DNA from: Marinimicrobium locisalis
GTDB lineage: Bacteria; Pseudomonadota; Gammaproteobacteria; Pseudomonadales; Cellvibrionaceae
Length of the DNA stretch: 64,000 bases
Direction of reading: 5' to 3'
Assembly: GCF_039822625.1 (NCBI RefSeq)
Contig: NZ_JBDLLG010000006.1
Coordinates: 120,853-184,852 of the forward strand
The notes beneath the pieces are model-generated. The model did no database searches and was not told the DNA's origin. It saw only the letters and a list, made by a program, of their open reading frames with translations. The translations under genes and the position numbers were made by a program. Shown here one piece after another: positions 31,691 to 40,184 of the stretch (position 1 is its first letter; every line of letters begins with the position of its first letter).

Positions 31691-33580
31691 CTACACAGGG
31701 ATATCGGCCAAGTTCCCCTTGCTCTCAAGCCAGACGCGACGATCAGAGGCGCGTTTTTTACCGAGAAGCATATCCATCATTTTCAGAGTGCCCTCGATAT
31801 CATCAATGCCGAGCTGCACTAACCGTCGGGTATCGCGGGCCATGGTCGTCTCACGCAACTGAAGCGGATTCATCTCACCCAGCCCCTTAAAGCGCTGAAC
31901 ATTCACCTTGCCTTTCTTCTTCTCCGCCTCAATGCGATCCAGAACACCGTTGCGCTCGCTCTCATCCAAGGCGTAATACACCTCCTTCCCCACATCGATC
32001 CGGTACAACGGCGGCATAGCCACAAAGACATGACCGTTTTCCACCAGCGGGCGGAAGTGCTGCACAAACAGCGCGCATAACAGCGTCGCGATATGCAGGC
32101 CGTCGGAATCCGCATCCGCCAGAATACAAATCTTGTGATAACGCAACTGAGTCAGATCCGCCGCGCCGGGATCCACCCCCAACGCCACGGAAATATCGTG
32201 CACCTCCTGATTGGAGAAGATGTCGGAAACATCCACCTCCCAAGTGTTCAGAATCTTCCCGCGCAGCGGCATGATCGCCTGGAACTCGCGATCCCGCGCC
32301 TGCTTGGCGGAACCGCCGGCCGAATCCCCCTCCACCAAAAAAAGTTCACTGCGTACCGGGTCGGAGCTCGAACAGTCCGCCAGTTTGCCGGGTAAAGCCG
32401 GGCCCTGGGTAACTCTTTTTCGGGCGACTTTTTTACTGGAGCGCACCCGCCGCTGGGCGTTGTTGATGCACAGCTCCGCCAGCTTGTCACCGTCCTCGGT
32501 GTGCTGGTTGAGCCAGAGGGCGAAGGCATCCTTGGCAATGCCGGAGACGAACGCCGCCGCTTCCCGGGAGGACAAGCGCTCTTTGGTCTGACCCGAGAAC
32601 TGAGGGTCCGCCAGTTTCGATGACAAGACGTAGCTGCAGTTCGCCCACACATCCTCGGGCGCCAGTTTGACGCCCCGGGGCAGAAGGCTGCGAAATTCAC
32701 AGTAGTCCCGCAGTGCGTCCAGCAAACCGGTGCGCAGGCCGTTCACATGGGTGCCGCCCTGGGCCGTGGGGATTAGGTTGACGTAACTTTCCTGTACCAG
32801 TTCGCCCCCTTCAGGCAGCCACTGAACGGCCCAGTTGACCGCTTCGGTTTTACCGTTGAACTCGCCCACAAAAGGCTGTTCGGGCAGTGTTTCCCAGCCT
32901 TGGGTAGCGCCCAGCAGGTAATCCTTGAGGCCGTCTTCATAAAACCACTCATCGGTCTCCCCGGACTGCTCATCCTTGAAGATGACTGTCAGCCCCGGAC
33001 ACAGCACGGCCTTGGCCCGGAGCACATGACGCAGCCGGCTGATGCTGAACTTGTGAGATTCAAAATAGCTGGGGTTGGGCAGAAACCGGATGGCGGTGCC
33101 GGTGTTGCGCTTGCCGCAGGTGTCGATCACTTCCAGGTCCGTGGCTTTATCGCCGTTGACGAACCCCATGCGGTGCACTTGGCCATCCCGCTTGATGGTG
33201 ATTTCCAACATCTTGGACAGGGCATTGACCACCGACACCCCCACCCCGTGCAAACCGCCGGAGAATTGGTAGTTCTTGTTGGAGAACTTACCGCCGGCGT
33301 GCAGGGTGCACAAAATCACCTCCACCCCGGGTTTGCCCTGCTCCGGGTGCATGTCCACGGGCATGCCGCGGCCATCGTCGGAAATGGTAACGGAGTGGTC
33401 CTTGTGCAGCACCACCTGAATGCTCTTGGCGTGGCCGGCCAGCGCCTCGTCCACGCTGTTGTCGATCACCTCCTGGGCCAAGTGGTTGGGGCGAGAGGTA
33501 TCGGTGTACATGCCCGGGCGCTTCTTAACCGGGTCAAGCCCCGTGAGAACTTCAATATCTTCTGAGGAGTAATTCGCCAT
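31691..33580 (-). CDS. parE: DNA topoisomerase IV subunit B
   Basis: 629-aa type II topoisomerase ATPase subunit that decatenates daughter chromosomes with ParC. GHKL ATPase: VIDNSVDEALAGHAKSI, DDGRGMPVDMHPEQGKPGVE, GLHGVGVSVVNAL, and QTGGTHVNG-like TAQGGTHVNGLRTGL in the transducer. The TOPRIM region has LFLVEGDSAGGSAKQARDREFQAIMPLRGKILN with the catalytic Glu, and ILADADSDGLHIATLL with the DxD pair. The short C-terminus without a long insertion and the RFKGLGEMNP motif fit ParE rather than GyrB (about 800 aa). It is last in the nudF-yqiB-cpdA-yqiA-parE order conserved from E. coli. Confidence 0.97.
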   Translation of the reverse strand: MANYSSEDIEVLTGLDPVKKRPGMYTDTSRPNHLAQEVIDNSVDEALAGHAKSIQVVLHKDHSVTISDDGRGMPVDMHPEQGKPGVEVILCTLHAGGKFSNKNYQFSGGLHGVGVSVVNALSKMLEITIKRDGQVHRMGFVNGDKATDLEVIDTCGKRNTGTAIRFLPNPSYFESHKFSISRLRHVLRAKAVLCPGLTVIFKDEQSGETDEWFYEDGLKDYLLGATQGWETLPEQPFVGEFNGKTEAVNWAVQWLPEGGELVQESYVNLIPTAQGGTHVNGLRTGLLDALRDYCEFRSLLPRGVKLAPEDVWANCSYVLSSKLADPQFSGQTKERLSSREAAAFVSGIAKDAFALWLNQHTEDGDKLAELCINNAQRRVRSSKKVARKRVTQGPALPGKLADCSSSDPVRSELFLVEGDSAGGSAKQARDREFQAIMPLRGKILNTWEVDVSDIFSNQEVHDISVALGVDPGAADLTQLRYHKICILADADSDGLHIATLLCALFVQHFRPLVENGHVFVAMPPLYRIDVGKEVYYALDESERNGVLDRIEAEKKKGKVNVQRFKGLGEMNPLQLRETTMARDTRRLVQLGIDDIEGTLKMMDMLLGKKRASDRRVWLESKGNLADIPV

Positions 33581-33658
33581 ATAGGGTTTATTAGCTCTGT
33601 TGTCGTTCTTACCGTTTAATATCGTTACCGCCCCGGCGGGAATACGCTAGGTGCGACT

Positions 33659-34240
33659 TCAATGTTCTTCGAGGAACGCGATGGCCTCGGGGATGTAGCG
33701 CTCAAAACCTTGAAAGCCATGATCGCCACCGGGCTCCACGGTCTGCTTTGCCCCCTTATATTTGGCCACCGCCTGGCGGTAGTCCAGGGTCTCATCCCCC
33801 GTTTGCGCCAGCAGCCAGAGGGCCTGGGGACGGGTCGGTGAGGCCACTTCATAGGCCCGAAACTCATCCACATGGTGGGCGCTCAAGCGGTACGTATCAT
33901 CGGTATGATAGCCCTTGAGGTCAACCTCCACATAATTTGGCATAAATTGCCAGGGCGCCACGGCCGGGTTAATCAGTACGGCCGGGGCCCGATAGCGTTC
34001 GGCCAGCCAGGTGGCCCAGAAGCCGCCCAGAGAGCTCCCCATCAGATAGAGGGGCGCCTCGGTAGGGACCAGCGCTTCCAGTTGTCGAGCCGTTTCGCTC
34101 GGATAGGGAGAAAGGTGTGGGCACTGAAAGTCGATGTCGGGGCGGTGGCGTGCGACCCACGCGCTAACCTGACGCGCCTTGAAGGACGCGGGCGAGCTGA
34201 GGAACCCATGGAGATAGAGTAACCGGGGGGCCGGCGCCAT
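33659..34240 (-). CDS. yqiA: YqiA-like esterase, alpha/beta hydrolase
   Basis: 193-aa small esterase. LLYLHGFLSSPASFKARQV at the start (oxyanion side), the nucleophile elbow GSSLGGFWATWLAERY with Ser69 in GxSxG, the acid in LLAQTGDETLDY, and the histidine in GGDHGFQGFERY. E. coli YqiA has the same length and acts on short-chain esters; the natural substrate is unknown. The start overlaps the cpdA stop (TGATG), and parE follows after 78 nt. Confidence 0.92.
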   Translation of the reverse strand: MAPAPRLLYLHGFLSSPASFKARQVSAWVARHRPDIDFQCPHLSPYPSETARQLEALVPTEAPLYLMGSSLGGFWATWLAERYRAPAVLINPAVAPWQFMPNYVEVDLKGYHTDDTYRLSAHHVDEFRAYEVASPTRPQALWLLAQTGDETLDYRQAVAKYKGAKQTVEPGGDHGFQGFERYIPEAIAFLEEH

Positions 34241-35022
34241 CAGTAACCGGCGGAGCGATAGTCGATATGGTATTCGCGGTCGGTCACGCGCGAGACGCCG
34301 GTCTCCAGGCTGCCGTCGGAGTGCAGCTCAAACCAGCGGTAACCCGGCATGGCGTGATCCACCGCGAAGTCCTGGCTGCCGGGCTCGAACTGGATACAGG
34401 TAGCGGGAGTGGCAAACAGCTGAACCCCATTTCGCTCGCCCTGATAGAACTGATGCACATGCCCCCAGGAAATGGCTTTCACCTGTGGGTGAGCGTCCAC
34501 GACCTGAAAGAACTCATCGGCGTTGTCGAGGATGTATTCATCAATCCATTTGCTGCCCACCGGTACCGGCTGGTGGTGGAGCATAATCATGGTCGGGCGC
34601 TGGCCGTTGCTGGCCAGTGTCTGCTCCAGGAACTCCAGCTCACTTTGGGCCAGGCGCCCGTGCACGTAGCCGGGAACCGCCGAGTCAAGCAGCACGAGCA
34701 TCCACTCGCCCACCATCATCACGCGGGACTCGGGCACCTCCTCGCCCTCGTACTGCGCCATGGTCGCGGCCGAGTCGTGGTTGCCGGGCAGCCAGCCCAG
34801 GGGGACGTCGGTGTAACGGCGAATCGTCTCGACAAAACGCCCATAGCACTCGGTGTGGGCATCGCTGGCGACATCGCCAGTGCATACCATAGCGTCATAG
34901 GTCGATTGCTCCTTGGCAATCAACTCCATTACATCCGCCAGGCTCTGGTCGGTGTTGAGTCCCAGCAGGGAGGGATCAGACAGAGGGCCCAAATGGCAGT
35001 CGGTTATCTGAATCAGGCGCAC
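34240..35022 (-). CDS. cpdA: 3',5'-cyclic AMP phosphodiesterase
   Basis: Class III cAMP phosphodiesterase (260 aa from the GTG at 35022). Binuclear metal motifs in order: QITDCHLG (D-x-H), VCTGDVASD, LPGNHDS, MLHHQPV and SWGHVHQ, as in E. coli CpdA and the purple-acid-like family. The domain begins VRLIQITD, so I choose the GTG; an ATG-initiated frame from 35145 would add 41 residues with no domain match and a serine/proline-rich stretch. Lowers cAMP, and with it Crp activity. Coupled to yqiA by a stop/start overlap. Confidence 0.88.
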   Translation of the reverse strand: MRLIQITDCHLGPLSDPSLLGLNTDQSLADVMELIAKEQSTYDAMVCTGDVASDAHTECYGRFVETIRRYTDVPLGWLPGNHDSAATMAQYEGEEVPESRVMMVGEWMLVLLDSAVPGYVHGRLAQSELEFLEQTLASNGQRPTMIMLHHQPVPVGSKWIDEYILDNADEFFQVVDAHPQVKAISWGHVHQFYQGERNGVQLFATPATCIQFEPGSQDFAVDHAMPGYRWFELHSDGSLETGVSRVTDREYHIDYRSAGY

Positions 35023-35225
35023 GAACGTCTCAATAATCCGGTTGATTCCGCTTCCAATTGACTCATTGCGCCCCGGGCCGGCCACTCTGGATGGCCCCGG
35101 AAGCGTGGCTGAGCAATTGAGAATGTGCTTGGAGAATAACCACAAGTTGAGACAGGTGCAAGGAAGTTGCCAACAGTGTCGGAACTTTTGTCAGGGAGTG
35201 TGAAGAGCGTCAGAAAGCGGGAGGT

Positions 35226-35669
35226 CTACCAGACCGTCTCCAGGGTGTGCCCTTTCGCCAAGCACAAACCGAGCCACTCGCCGAGAAAGCGGTTCAATTG
35301 CGCCTTTTCATCCTGGTGGTACATGGCACGGTTGGGGTACTCATAGCGGGGCTGCAGGTGGCGATGGCGCTCCCAGGCGAGCACCTCGGCCAGTTGGGCG
35401 TCATGGTAGAGGCGCACGGTGAGCTGGGGCGCCTTGAGCCAGTCATCCCCCAGGGCCGCGTCCGACTGGCTAAGGCGCAACGTCGTGGTGTAGCGCGAGC
35501 GTTCGGTCACTTCAATCTGGGTCCGCCACTGCTGGCCGCCACTGGTCACCGCAAACTGCCAGCGCTCACCGCCTACGCCCTCCGGCATCAGCTTGCACAG
35601 GCGCCAGTAGTTGGCTTCGCACTCGGCAAGCTGACGGGATAAATTGACCTTGTAGCGGCTTTTTATCAT
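35226..35669 (-). CDS. yqiB: DUF1249 protein (YqiB)
   Basis: 147-aa cytoplasmic protein of the DUF1249/YqiB family: KVNLSRQLAECEANYWRLCKLMP at the start, RTQIEVTERSRYTTTLRLSQ, LTVRLYHDAQLAEVLAWERHRHLQPRYEYPNRAMYHQDEKAQLNRFLGEWL at the end. Function unknown; its place between nudF and cpdA is conserved in Enterobacterales and pseudomonads. The ATG at 35669 is chosen because the family begins there; a frame from 35750 would add 27 residues. It starts 182 nt downstream of nudF; cpdA follows 203 nt further on. Confidence 0.9.
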   Translation of the reverse strand: MIKSRYKVNLSRQLAECEANYWRLCKLMPEGVGGERWQFAVTSGGQQWRTQIEVTERSRYTTTLRLSQSDAALGDDWLKAPQLTVRLYHDAQLAEVLAWERHRHLQPRYEYPNRAMYHQDEKAQLNRFLGEWLGLCLAKGHTLETVW

Positions 35670-35850
35670 TCGCGGAGACTCTCCTGCAGTGTCTGCGGTA
35701 CCTGTCGTCAATTTCTTGGTCACAATTTGATCGCCAAGACCCCCTCTCACCCGAAAACGGGCGGCGACGAGTATGCCGAGGGGACATTGGGCGGCCTGGC
35801 CGCCCGGCGAATCGGACGGATTAAATTGAGTCTAACAGACCTTTGGGCAT

Positions 35851-36468
35851 TTATCCCTGTTTCAACCGCTCCCGGTTGAGCTGCAGCCATTGCAGGCAGA
35901 TCAACACGGCGGCGTTGTTGAAGCGCCCCTTGTACAGGCATTCGAAAGCCTCTAGCGCGGGAATGACGTGCACTTTGATGTCTTCGTTCTCCTCGTCCAG
36001 GCCGTGAATTCCGCCGGCTTGGCCGAGATCCACCAGGCTGCAGAGGACGTGCATTTTCTCATCACAGGCCCCGGGACTGGGGAAATAGCTGCCGATATAC
36101 TCCAGGTGCTGGGGCTCGACGCCAGCTTCTTCGACGGATTCCCGTCGCGCCACGTCTTCGGGGGTTTCGCCCTCTTCGATCATGCCGGCGACGATTTCCA
36201 GGCACCAGGGGCCCTGAGGGTCATCGAGCGCACCGGCGCGGAATTGCTCCACCAAGCCAATGAGGTCGCGCTCGGGGTCGTAGAGCAGCACGCCGACGGC
36301 GGGGCCGCGCCGGAAGAGCTCGCGGGACATGGGGTCGGTCCAGCCCCCCTGAAACAGTTTGTGTTTGAGGGTGAGTTTCTCGGCGCGGAAGAAGTTTTTG
36401 TAGAGGGTTTCCCGGTCGGTGATTTCCACATCGTCGCGGGTGTAGGGGGCTTTTTTCCAGTTGGTCAT
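35851..36468 (-). CDS. nudF: ADP-ribose pyrophosphatase (Nudix)
   Basis: 205-aa Nudix hydrolase splitting ADP-ribose to AMP and ribose 5-phosphate. The Nudix box is GMIEEGETPEDVARRESVEEAG (GX5EX7REUXEEXG, about residues 95-116), preceded by EIV and followed by YFPSPGACDEKMHVL, which is typical of NudF/ADPRase. N-terminal FFRAEKLTLKHKLFQGGWT also fits E. coli NudF. A 32-nt perfect palindrome and repeat-rich DNA lie upstream, so its promoter lies within or beside these repeats. Confidence 0.94.
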   Translation of the reverse strand: MTNWKKAPYTRDDVEITDRETLYKNFFRAEKLTLKHKLFQGGWTDPMSRELFRRGPAVGVLLYDPERDLIGLVEQFRAGALDDPQGPWCLEIVAGMIEEGETPEDVARRESVEEAGVEPQHLEYIGSYFPSPGACDEKMHVLCSLVDLGQAGGIHGLDEENEDIKVHVIPALEAFECLYKGRFNNAAVLICLQWLQLNRERLKQG

Positions 36469-36519
36469 GGTTCGAGCCTATTTAGAGGTGGAGCTAAAGT
36501 AGCGGCCACGGACCCGCCA

Positions 36520-36551
36520 TCAGGCAGACGGTTTCGAAACCGTCTGCCTGA
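36520..36551. repeat. 32-nt perfect palindrome upstream of nudF
   Basis: TCAGGCAGACGGTTTC and its exact complement with no spacer, 52 nt upstream of the nudF start. No U-run follows on either strand. It may be an operator, a terminator stem for transcripts from thiC, or part of the local repeat cluster. Confidence 0.7.
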
Positions 36552-36634
36552 CGCCGTGTCCTTGCAGTGAATTCTTACCGATATACTACGTAGCATGTGA
36601 GCGTTCGGCTAGCTTTAGCACGTGGAGGTCATGA

Positions 36635-36671
36635 ATGGTAGGTGGCGGCTACCGCCTTACCATACCCTACG
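36635..36671. repeat. REP-like hairpin repeat (TGGTAGGTG ... CCCTACG), copy a
   Basis: ATGGTAGG...TACCAT forms an imperfect hairpin and ends in ACCCTACG. It shares the opening and the CCCTACG end with copies at 36729 and 42031. Short hairpin repeats with this kind of end are common between genes in Gammaproteobacteria. Confidence 0.55.
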
Positions 36672-36728
36672 CTCCCCGAAGTCGCGGGTGCTAGGCTACT
36701 TGCAAGTGGGATTGGGATGAAGTGCAAA

Positions 36729-36775
36729 ATGGTAGGTGCGCTTCGCTCCGAAGCGTCGTACCGACCAACCCTACG
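36729..36775. repeat. REP-like hairpin repeat, copy b
   Basis: Opens ATGGTAGGTGCGCTTCGC, pairs with GAAGCG and TACC, and closes with ACCCTACG. It lies just ahead of structured element SPE-4. GTTCGGCTA occurs on both sides of copies a and b (36603 and 36790), suggesting that a composite repeat unit was duplicated. Confidence 0.55.
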
Positions 36776-36805
36776 GCAGCTATCGAGTGTTCGGCTATCC
36801 ACAGA

Positions 36806-36916
36806 GGGCGCGATGCCGGGTGAACCTTTCTCAAACCCTCACTTCAGGGACGAAGTGAGGGAGCTATAGGGACATATTCATCGCGTTTTGAGAAAGGTTC
36901 ACCCGGTAGCGCGCCC
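36806..36916 (+). repeat. Structured palindromic element, copy 4 (SPE-4)
   Basis: Outer arms 36806-36835 and 36887-36916 pair over 30 bp with two mismatches around a 51-nt core. P2 is a 10-bp perfect hairpin (CCCTCACTTC, loop AGGGAC, GAAGTGAGGG) and P3 is TAT-AGGGAC-ATA, followed by TTCATCGCGT. The entering flank CCACAGAGG matches GCACTGAGG of the other copies at seven of nine positions. This is the most diverged copy. The sense 3' end lies 44 nt from the thiC stop codon. Confidence 0.85.
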
Positions 36917-36960
36917 GGACTCTCTGGAGGGTCCGGACGACCTGGAGAGAAAGCTCTCAA

Positions 36961-38856
36961 TCAGACTTTCTGGTAAAGCTCCGCGCCCTGTTCGCGGAAT
37001 TCGCGGGCTTTCTCCTGCATTTCGGCCTCCACGTCGATCATTCGGACGGCCTCTTCCACAACTTCTGTCCCCTGGGCCGCCACATGATCTCGCACTTCCT
37101 GAGAAATTCTCATGGAGCAGAACTTGGGCCCGCACATGGAACAGAAGTGCGCCACCTTGGCCGAGTCCTTAGGCAGCGTCTCGTCGTGGAAGGAGCGAGC
37201 CGTGTCCGGGTCCAGGCCCAGGTTGAACTGATCCTCCCAGCGGAATTCAAAGCGCGCCTTGGACAGGGCGTTGTCCCGCAACTGCGCCCCCGGATGACCC
37301 TTGGCCAAGTCCGCCGCGTGGGCGGCGATTTTGTAAGTAATAATGCCGGTTTTCACATCATCCTTATTGGGCAGGCCCAAGTGCTCTTTGGGCGTGACAT
37401 AGCAGAGCATTGCGCAGCCATACCAGCCGATCATGGCCGCCCCGATGCCGGAGGTGATGTGGTCATAACCGGGGGCGATATCCGTAGTCAACGGCCCGAG
37501 GGTATAGAACGGCGCTTCGCCGCAGGCCTCGATCTGCTTGTCCATGTTTTCCTTGATCATCTGCATGGGCACGTGGCCGGGGCCCTCCACCATCACCTGA
37601 ACGTCGTGCTCCCAAGCGCGGTGAGTCAACTCGCCCAGAGTCTCCAACTCACCGAACTGCGCCTCATCGTTGGCATCGGCCACCGACCCGGGGCGCAGGC
37701 CATCCCCCAGGGAGAAGGCCACGTCGTAGGCCTTCATGATTTCGCAGATATCATCGAAGTGGGTATAGAGGAAGCTTTCCTTGTGGTGGGCCAAGCACCA
37801 TTTGGCCATGATCGACCCACCCCGGGAGACGATGCCGGTCACTCGCTCGGCGGTCAGAGGCACATAGCGCAGCAGTACCCCGGCGTGAATGGTGAAGTAA
37901 TCAACGCCCTGTTCGGCCTGTTCGATCAGCGTGTCCCGGAAGACTTCCCAGGTCAGGTCTTCGGCAACCCCATCCACTTTCTCCAGCGCCTGATAAATGG
38001 GCACGGTACCGATGGGCACCGGAGAGTTACGCAGAATCCACTCCCGGGTTTCGTGAATGTGCTTGCCGGTGGACAGATCCATGACCGTGTCGGCGCCCCA
38101 GCGGGTGCCCCAGGTGAGCTTGGCGACTTCCTCTTCGATGGAAGAGCCCAGGGCCGAGTTGCCGATGTTGCCGTTGATTTTCACCAGGAAGTTACGGCCG
38201 ATGATCATCGGCTCGGTTTCCGGGTGGTTGATATTGCAGGGGATGATCGCCCGGCCGCGGGCGACTTCCGAGCGCACAAACTCGGGGGTAATCTCATCGG
38301 GAATGTTCGCCCCGAACGCGACCCCGGGGTGCTGCATGTCGCCGCGCTCGCGCGCATCGGCCAGGGCCATGTTCTCGCGAATGGCGATATATTCCATCTC
38401 GGGGGTAATAATACCGCGCCGGGCATAGTGCATCTGGCTCACATTCGCTCCGCTTTTGGAGCGGCGGGGCTGGCGGGTGAGATCAAACCGCAGAGAGGTC
38501 AACTCCGGGTCCTCCATCCGCTTCTGTGTGTAGTGAGCGCTCGCTTTGGACAGTATCTCGGTATCGTCCCGCTCCTCAATCCAGGCGGCCCGGAGGGCGG
38601 GCAGACCCTGGCGCAGGTCGATATTCGCTTGCGGGTCGGTATAAATACCCGAGGTGTCATACACCCGCAGGCTCGGGTTGTCTTCACCCCCAAACTCGGT
38701 GGGCGTCTGACTCAGTTCGATTTCCCGCATGGGAACGCGAATATCCGGACGCGAGCCCTGGACATACACTTTTTTTGAGCCGGGCATCGGCTGGACCGAG
38801 GCATTGTCGACCTCGGCGGATTCGCGTAACGGTTGCGCTTTGGGTTGGGACGGCAT
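36961..38856 (-). CDS. thiC: Phosphomethylpyrimidine synthase
   Basis: 631-aa radical-SAM enzyme converting aminoimidazole ribotide to hydroxymethylpyrimidine phosphate for thiamine. The C-terminal cluster motif CSMCGPKFC gives Cys572, Cys575 and Cys580. Other hallmarks: MHYARRGIITPEMEYIAIRENMA, PCNINHPETEPMIIGRNFLVKINGNIGNSA, TIHAGVLLRY and GPLTTDIAPGYDHITSGIGAAMIGWYG. Length matches the family. It lies 34 nt after thiD on the same strand and is presumably controlled by the TPP riboswitch upstream of thiD. Confidence 0.98.
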   Translation of the reverse strand: MPSQPKAQPLRESAEVDNASVQPMPGSKKVYVQGSRPDIRVPMREIELSQTPTEFGGEDNPSLRVYDTSGIYTDPQANIDLRQGLPALRAAWIEERDDTEILSKASAHYTQKRMEDPELTSLRFDLTRQPRRSKSGANVSQMHYARRGIITPEMEYIAIRENMALADARERGDMQHPGVAFGANIPDEITPEFVRSEVARGRAIIPCNINHPETEPMIIGRNFLVKINGNIGNSALGSSIEEEVAKLTWGTRWGADTVMDLSTGKHIHETREWILRNSPVPIGTVPIYQALEKVDGVAEDLTWEVFRDTLIEQAEQGVDYFTIHAGVLLRYVPLTAERVTGIVSRGGSIMAKWCLAHHKESFLYTHFDDICEIMKAYDVAFSLGDGLRPGSVADANDEAQFGELETLGELTHRAWEHDVQVMVEGPGHVPMQMIKENMDKQIEACGEAPFYTLGPLTTDIAPGYDHITSGIGAAMIGWYGCAMLCYVTPKEHLGLPNKDDVKTGIITYKIAAHAADLAKGHPGAQLRDNALSKARFEFRWEDQFNLGLDPDTARSFHDETLPKDSAKVAHFCSMCGPKFCSMRISQEVRDHVAAQGTEVVEEAVRMIDVEAEMQEKAREFREQGAELYQKV

Positions 38857-38890
38857 AGCAAACTCCTTGATTCGGGTATTCAGTCAGTGG

Positions 38891-39772
38891 TCATTCGGTT
38901 TCGGAGGATAAAGGGGCGTGCGAGGGCAGCGGAGGCTCCGGCCAGTGCTGGCGATAGAAGTGGTCCAGTGGGCCCGCGCCGCGACCCAGCTGCCACCCCA
39001 TTGAGCCGGCGAGCGCCCCCTGCACATAATCTTTGGCCTCGGCCACGGCGGTGGCAAGCGTCAGGCCCCGTGCCAGACCGGCGGCAATGGCGGCCGAAAG
39101 GGTACAGCCAGAGCCGTGGGTGTTGGCGGTTCTCAGGCGCGGGCGGGAGAGCACCTCGGACAGCTCGGCACTGAGCAGCAGGTCCATGGCCTCGGCCCCC
39201 TCGCTGTGCCCACCTTTGAGCAAGACCGCCCCCGGCCCCATGGCCAGGAGCTGTTCGGCTTGTCGCCACAGGCCGGCTTGCTCCTCGGTGGAGGGCTCTC
39301 CCAGCAGGGCGGCGGCCTCGGGCAGGTTGGGGGTAACCAGCGTGGCGCGGGGTAGGAGCCGGTCGCGGATAATGCGCTCCGCCTCCGGCTCCAGCAGGCG
39401 ATCCCCACTGGTGGACACCATCACCGGGTCCACTACCAGGGGAATGTCGGGCCAGTCATTCAGCACTTGGACCACCGCCTCCAACACACCGACGTTGGCC
39501 AGCATGCCGGTCTTGATGGCGCGCACGGAGAAGTCAGAGAGTACGGAGTTGAGCTGCTGGACGACGAATTCGGGGGGCACCGGATGTACCGCCTGCACCC
39601 CCACGCTGTTTTGAGCGGTCAGGGCGGTCAGAGCGCTACAGCCGAAAATACCGCAGGCGGCAAAGGTTTTCAGGTCTGCCTGGATGCCCGCACCCCCGCC
39701 GCTGTCGCTGCCGGCAATGGTCAGCGCCACCGGGGGCCCGGAGCGATGGGGTTGAGCCAAAAAGTCGTTCAC
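38891..39772 (-). CDS. thiD: Hydroxymethylpyrimidine/phosphomethylpyrimidine kinase
   Basis: 293-aa ribokinase-fold kinase that phosphorylates HMP and HMP-P. ALTIAGSDSGGGAGIQADLKTF at the start, LVVDPVMVSTSGDRLL, LVTPNLPEAAALLG and the anion-hole motif NTHGSGCTLSAAIAAGLARG near the C-terminus. No fused ThiE domain. The GTG at 39772 (GGGAGTGG upstream) fits the family start; a TTG at 39817 would add fifteen residues. First gene of the thiD-thiC pair, with a TPP riboswitch 95-180 nt upstream. Confidence 0.93.
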   Translation of the reverse strand: MNDFLAQPHRSGPPVALTIAGSDSGGGAGIQADLKTFAACGIFGCSALTALTAQNSVGVQAVHPVPPEFVVQQLNSVLSDFSVRAIKTGMLANVGVLEAVVQVLNDWPDIPLVVDPVMVSTSGDRLLEPEAERIIRDRLLPRATLVTPNLPEAAALLGEPSTEEQAGLWRQAEQLLAMGPGAVLLKGGHSEGAEAMDLLLSAELSEVLSRPRLRTANTHGSGCTLSAAIAAGLARGLTLATAVAEAKDYVQGALAGSMGWQLGRGAGPLDHFYRQHWPEPPLPSHAPLSSETE

Positions 39773-39867
39773 GCGTTCCACTCCCGAAGACAGTGGCGCG
39801 GGAAACGTCAGCAACAAGCCAGGAATGATCGTGAATCGGTGAGAAGCACCGAGAGGGGCCGTTTCGC

Positions 39868-39955
39868 TTTCGTTCCCTACGCCGGTATTAACCGGATCAG
39901 GTTCAACGGGTAAAATCTCAGCCCTGGGCTTTCAGCCCCGGGGCACCCCGACGAT
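39868..39955 (-). promoter_or_regulatory. TPP riboswitch (THI element)
   Basis: On the minus strand the conserved THI parts appear in order: GGGGTGCC, CTGAGA, ACCCGTTGAACCTGATCCGG, TTAATACCGGCGTAGGGAA. The element sits in the leader of thiD-thiC. No U-run terminator was seen between it and the GTG start, so control of translation initiation is the simpler reading. The rest of the 367-nt interval to tolC (39956-40184) should hold promoters for both directions; I could not fix them. Confidence 0.95.
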
Positions 39956-40184
39956 TGTTGGACAGTCTAGGCCAGTCATTCGGGCCTGTAAAGTCGGCGT
40001 GCCTGTTTCCGCAGGGCACCATCGGCCTCGGAGCTGGGCTTTGGCCGGCGCGCTTTTAACCCTTTTTTACAACTTCTCCCCGCGCGCGGGCTCGACCTCC
40101 CGCGAGCGAGTGAGTAAACTCCCGACTTGCCCACCAGTCGGTCGACGACGTCTCAACTCTGGAATGCAACGGACAGGAACTCAC

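Noticed and set aside
37084..38778. Open frame of 564 codons on the plus strand
   Set aside because: It is exactly antisense to thiC, whose motifs and cluster cysteines are certain; long antisense frames arise from GC-rich codon bias.
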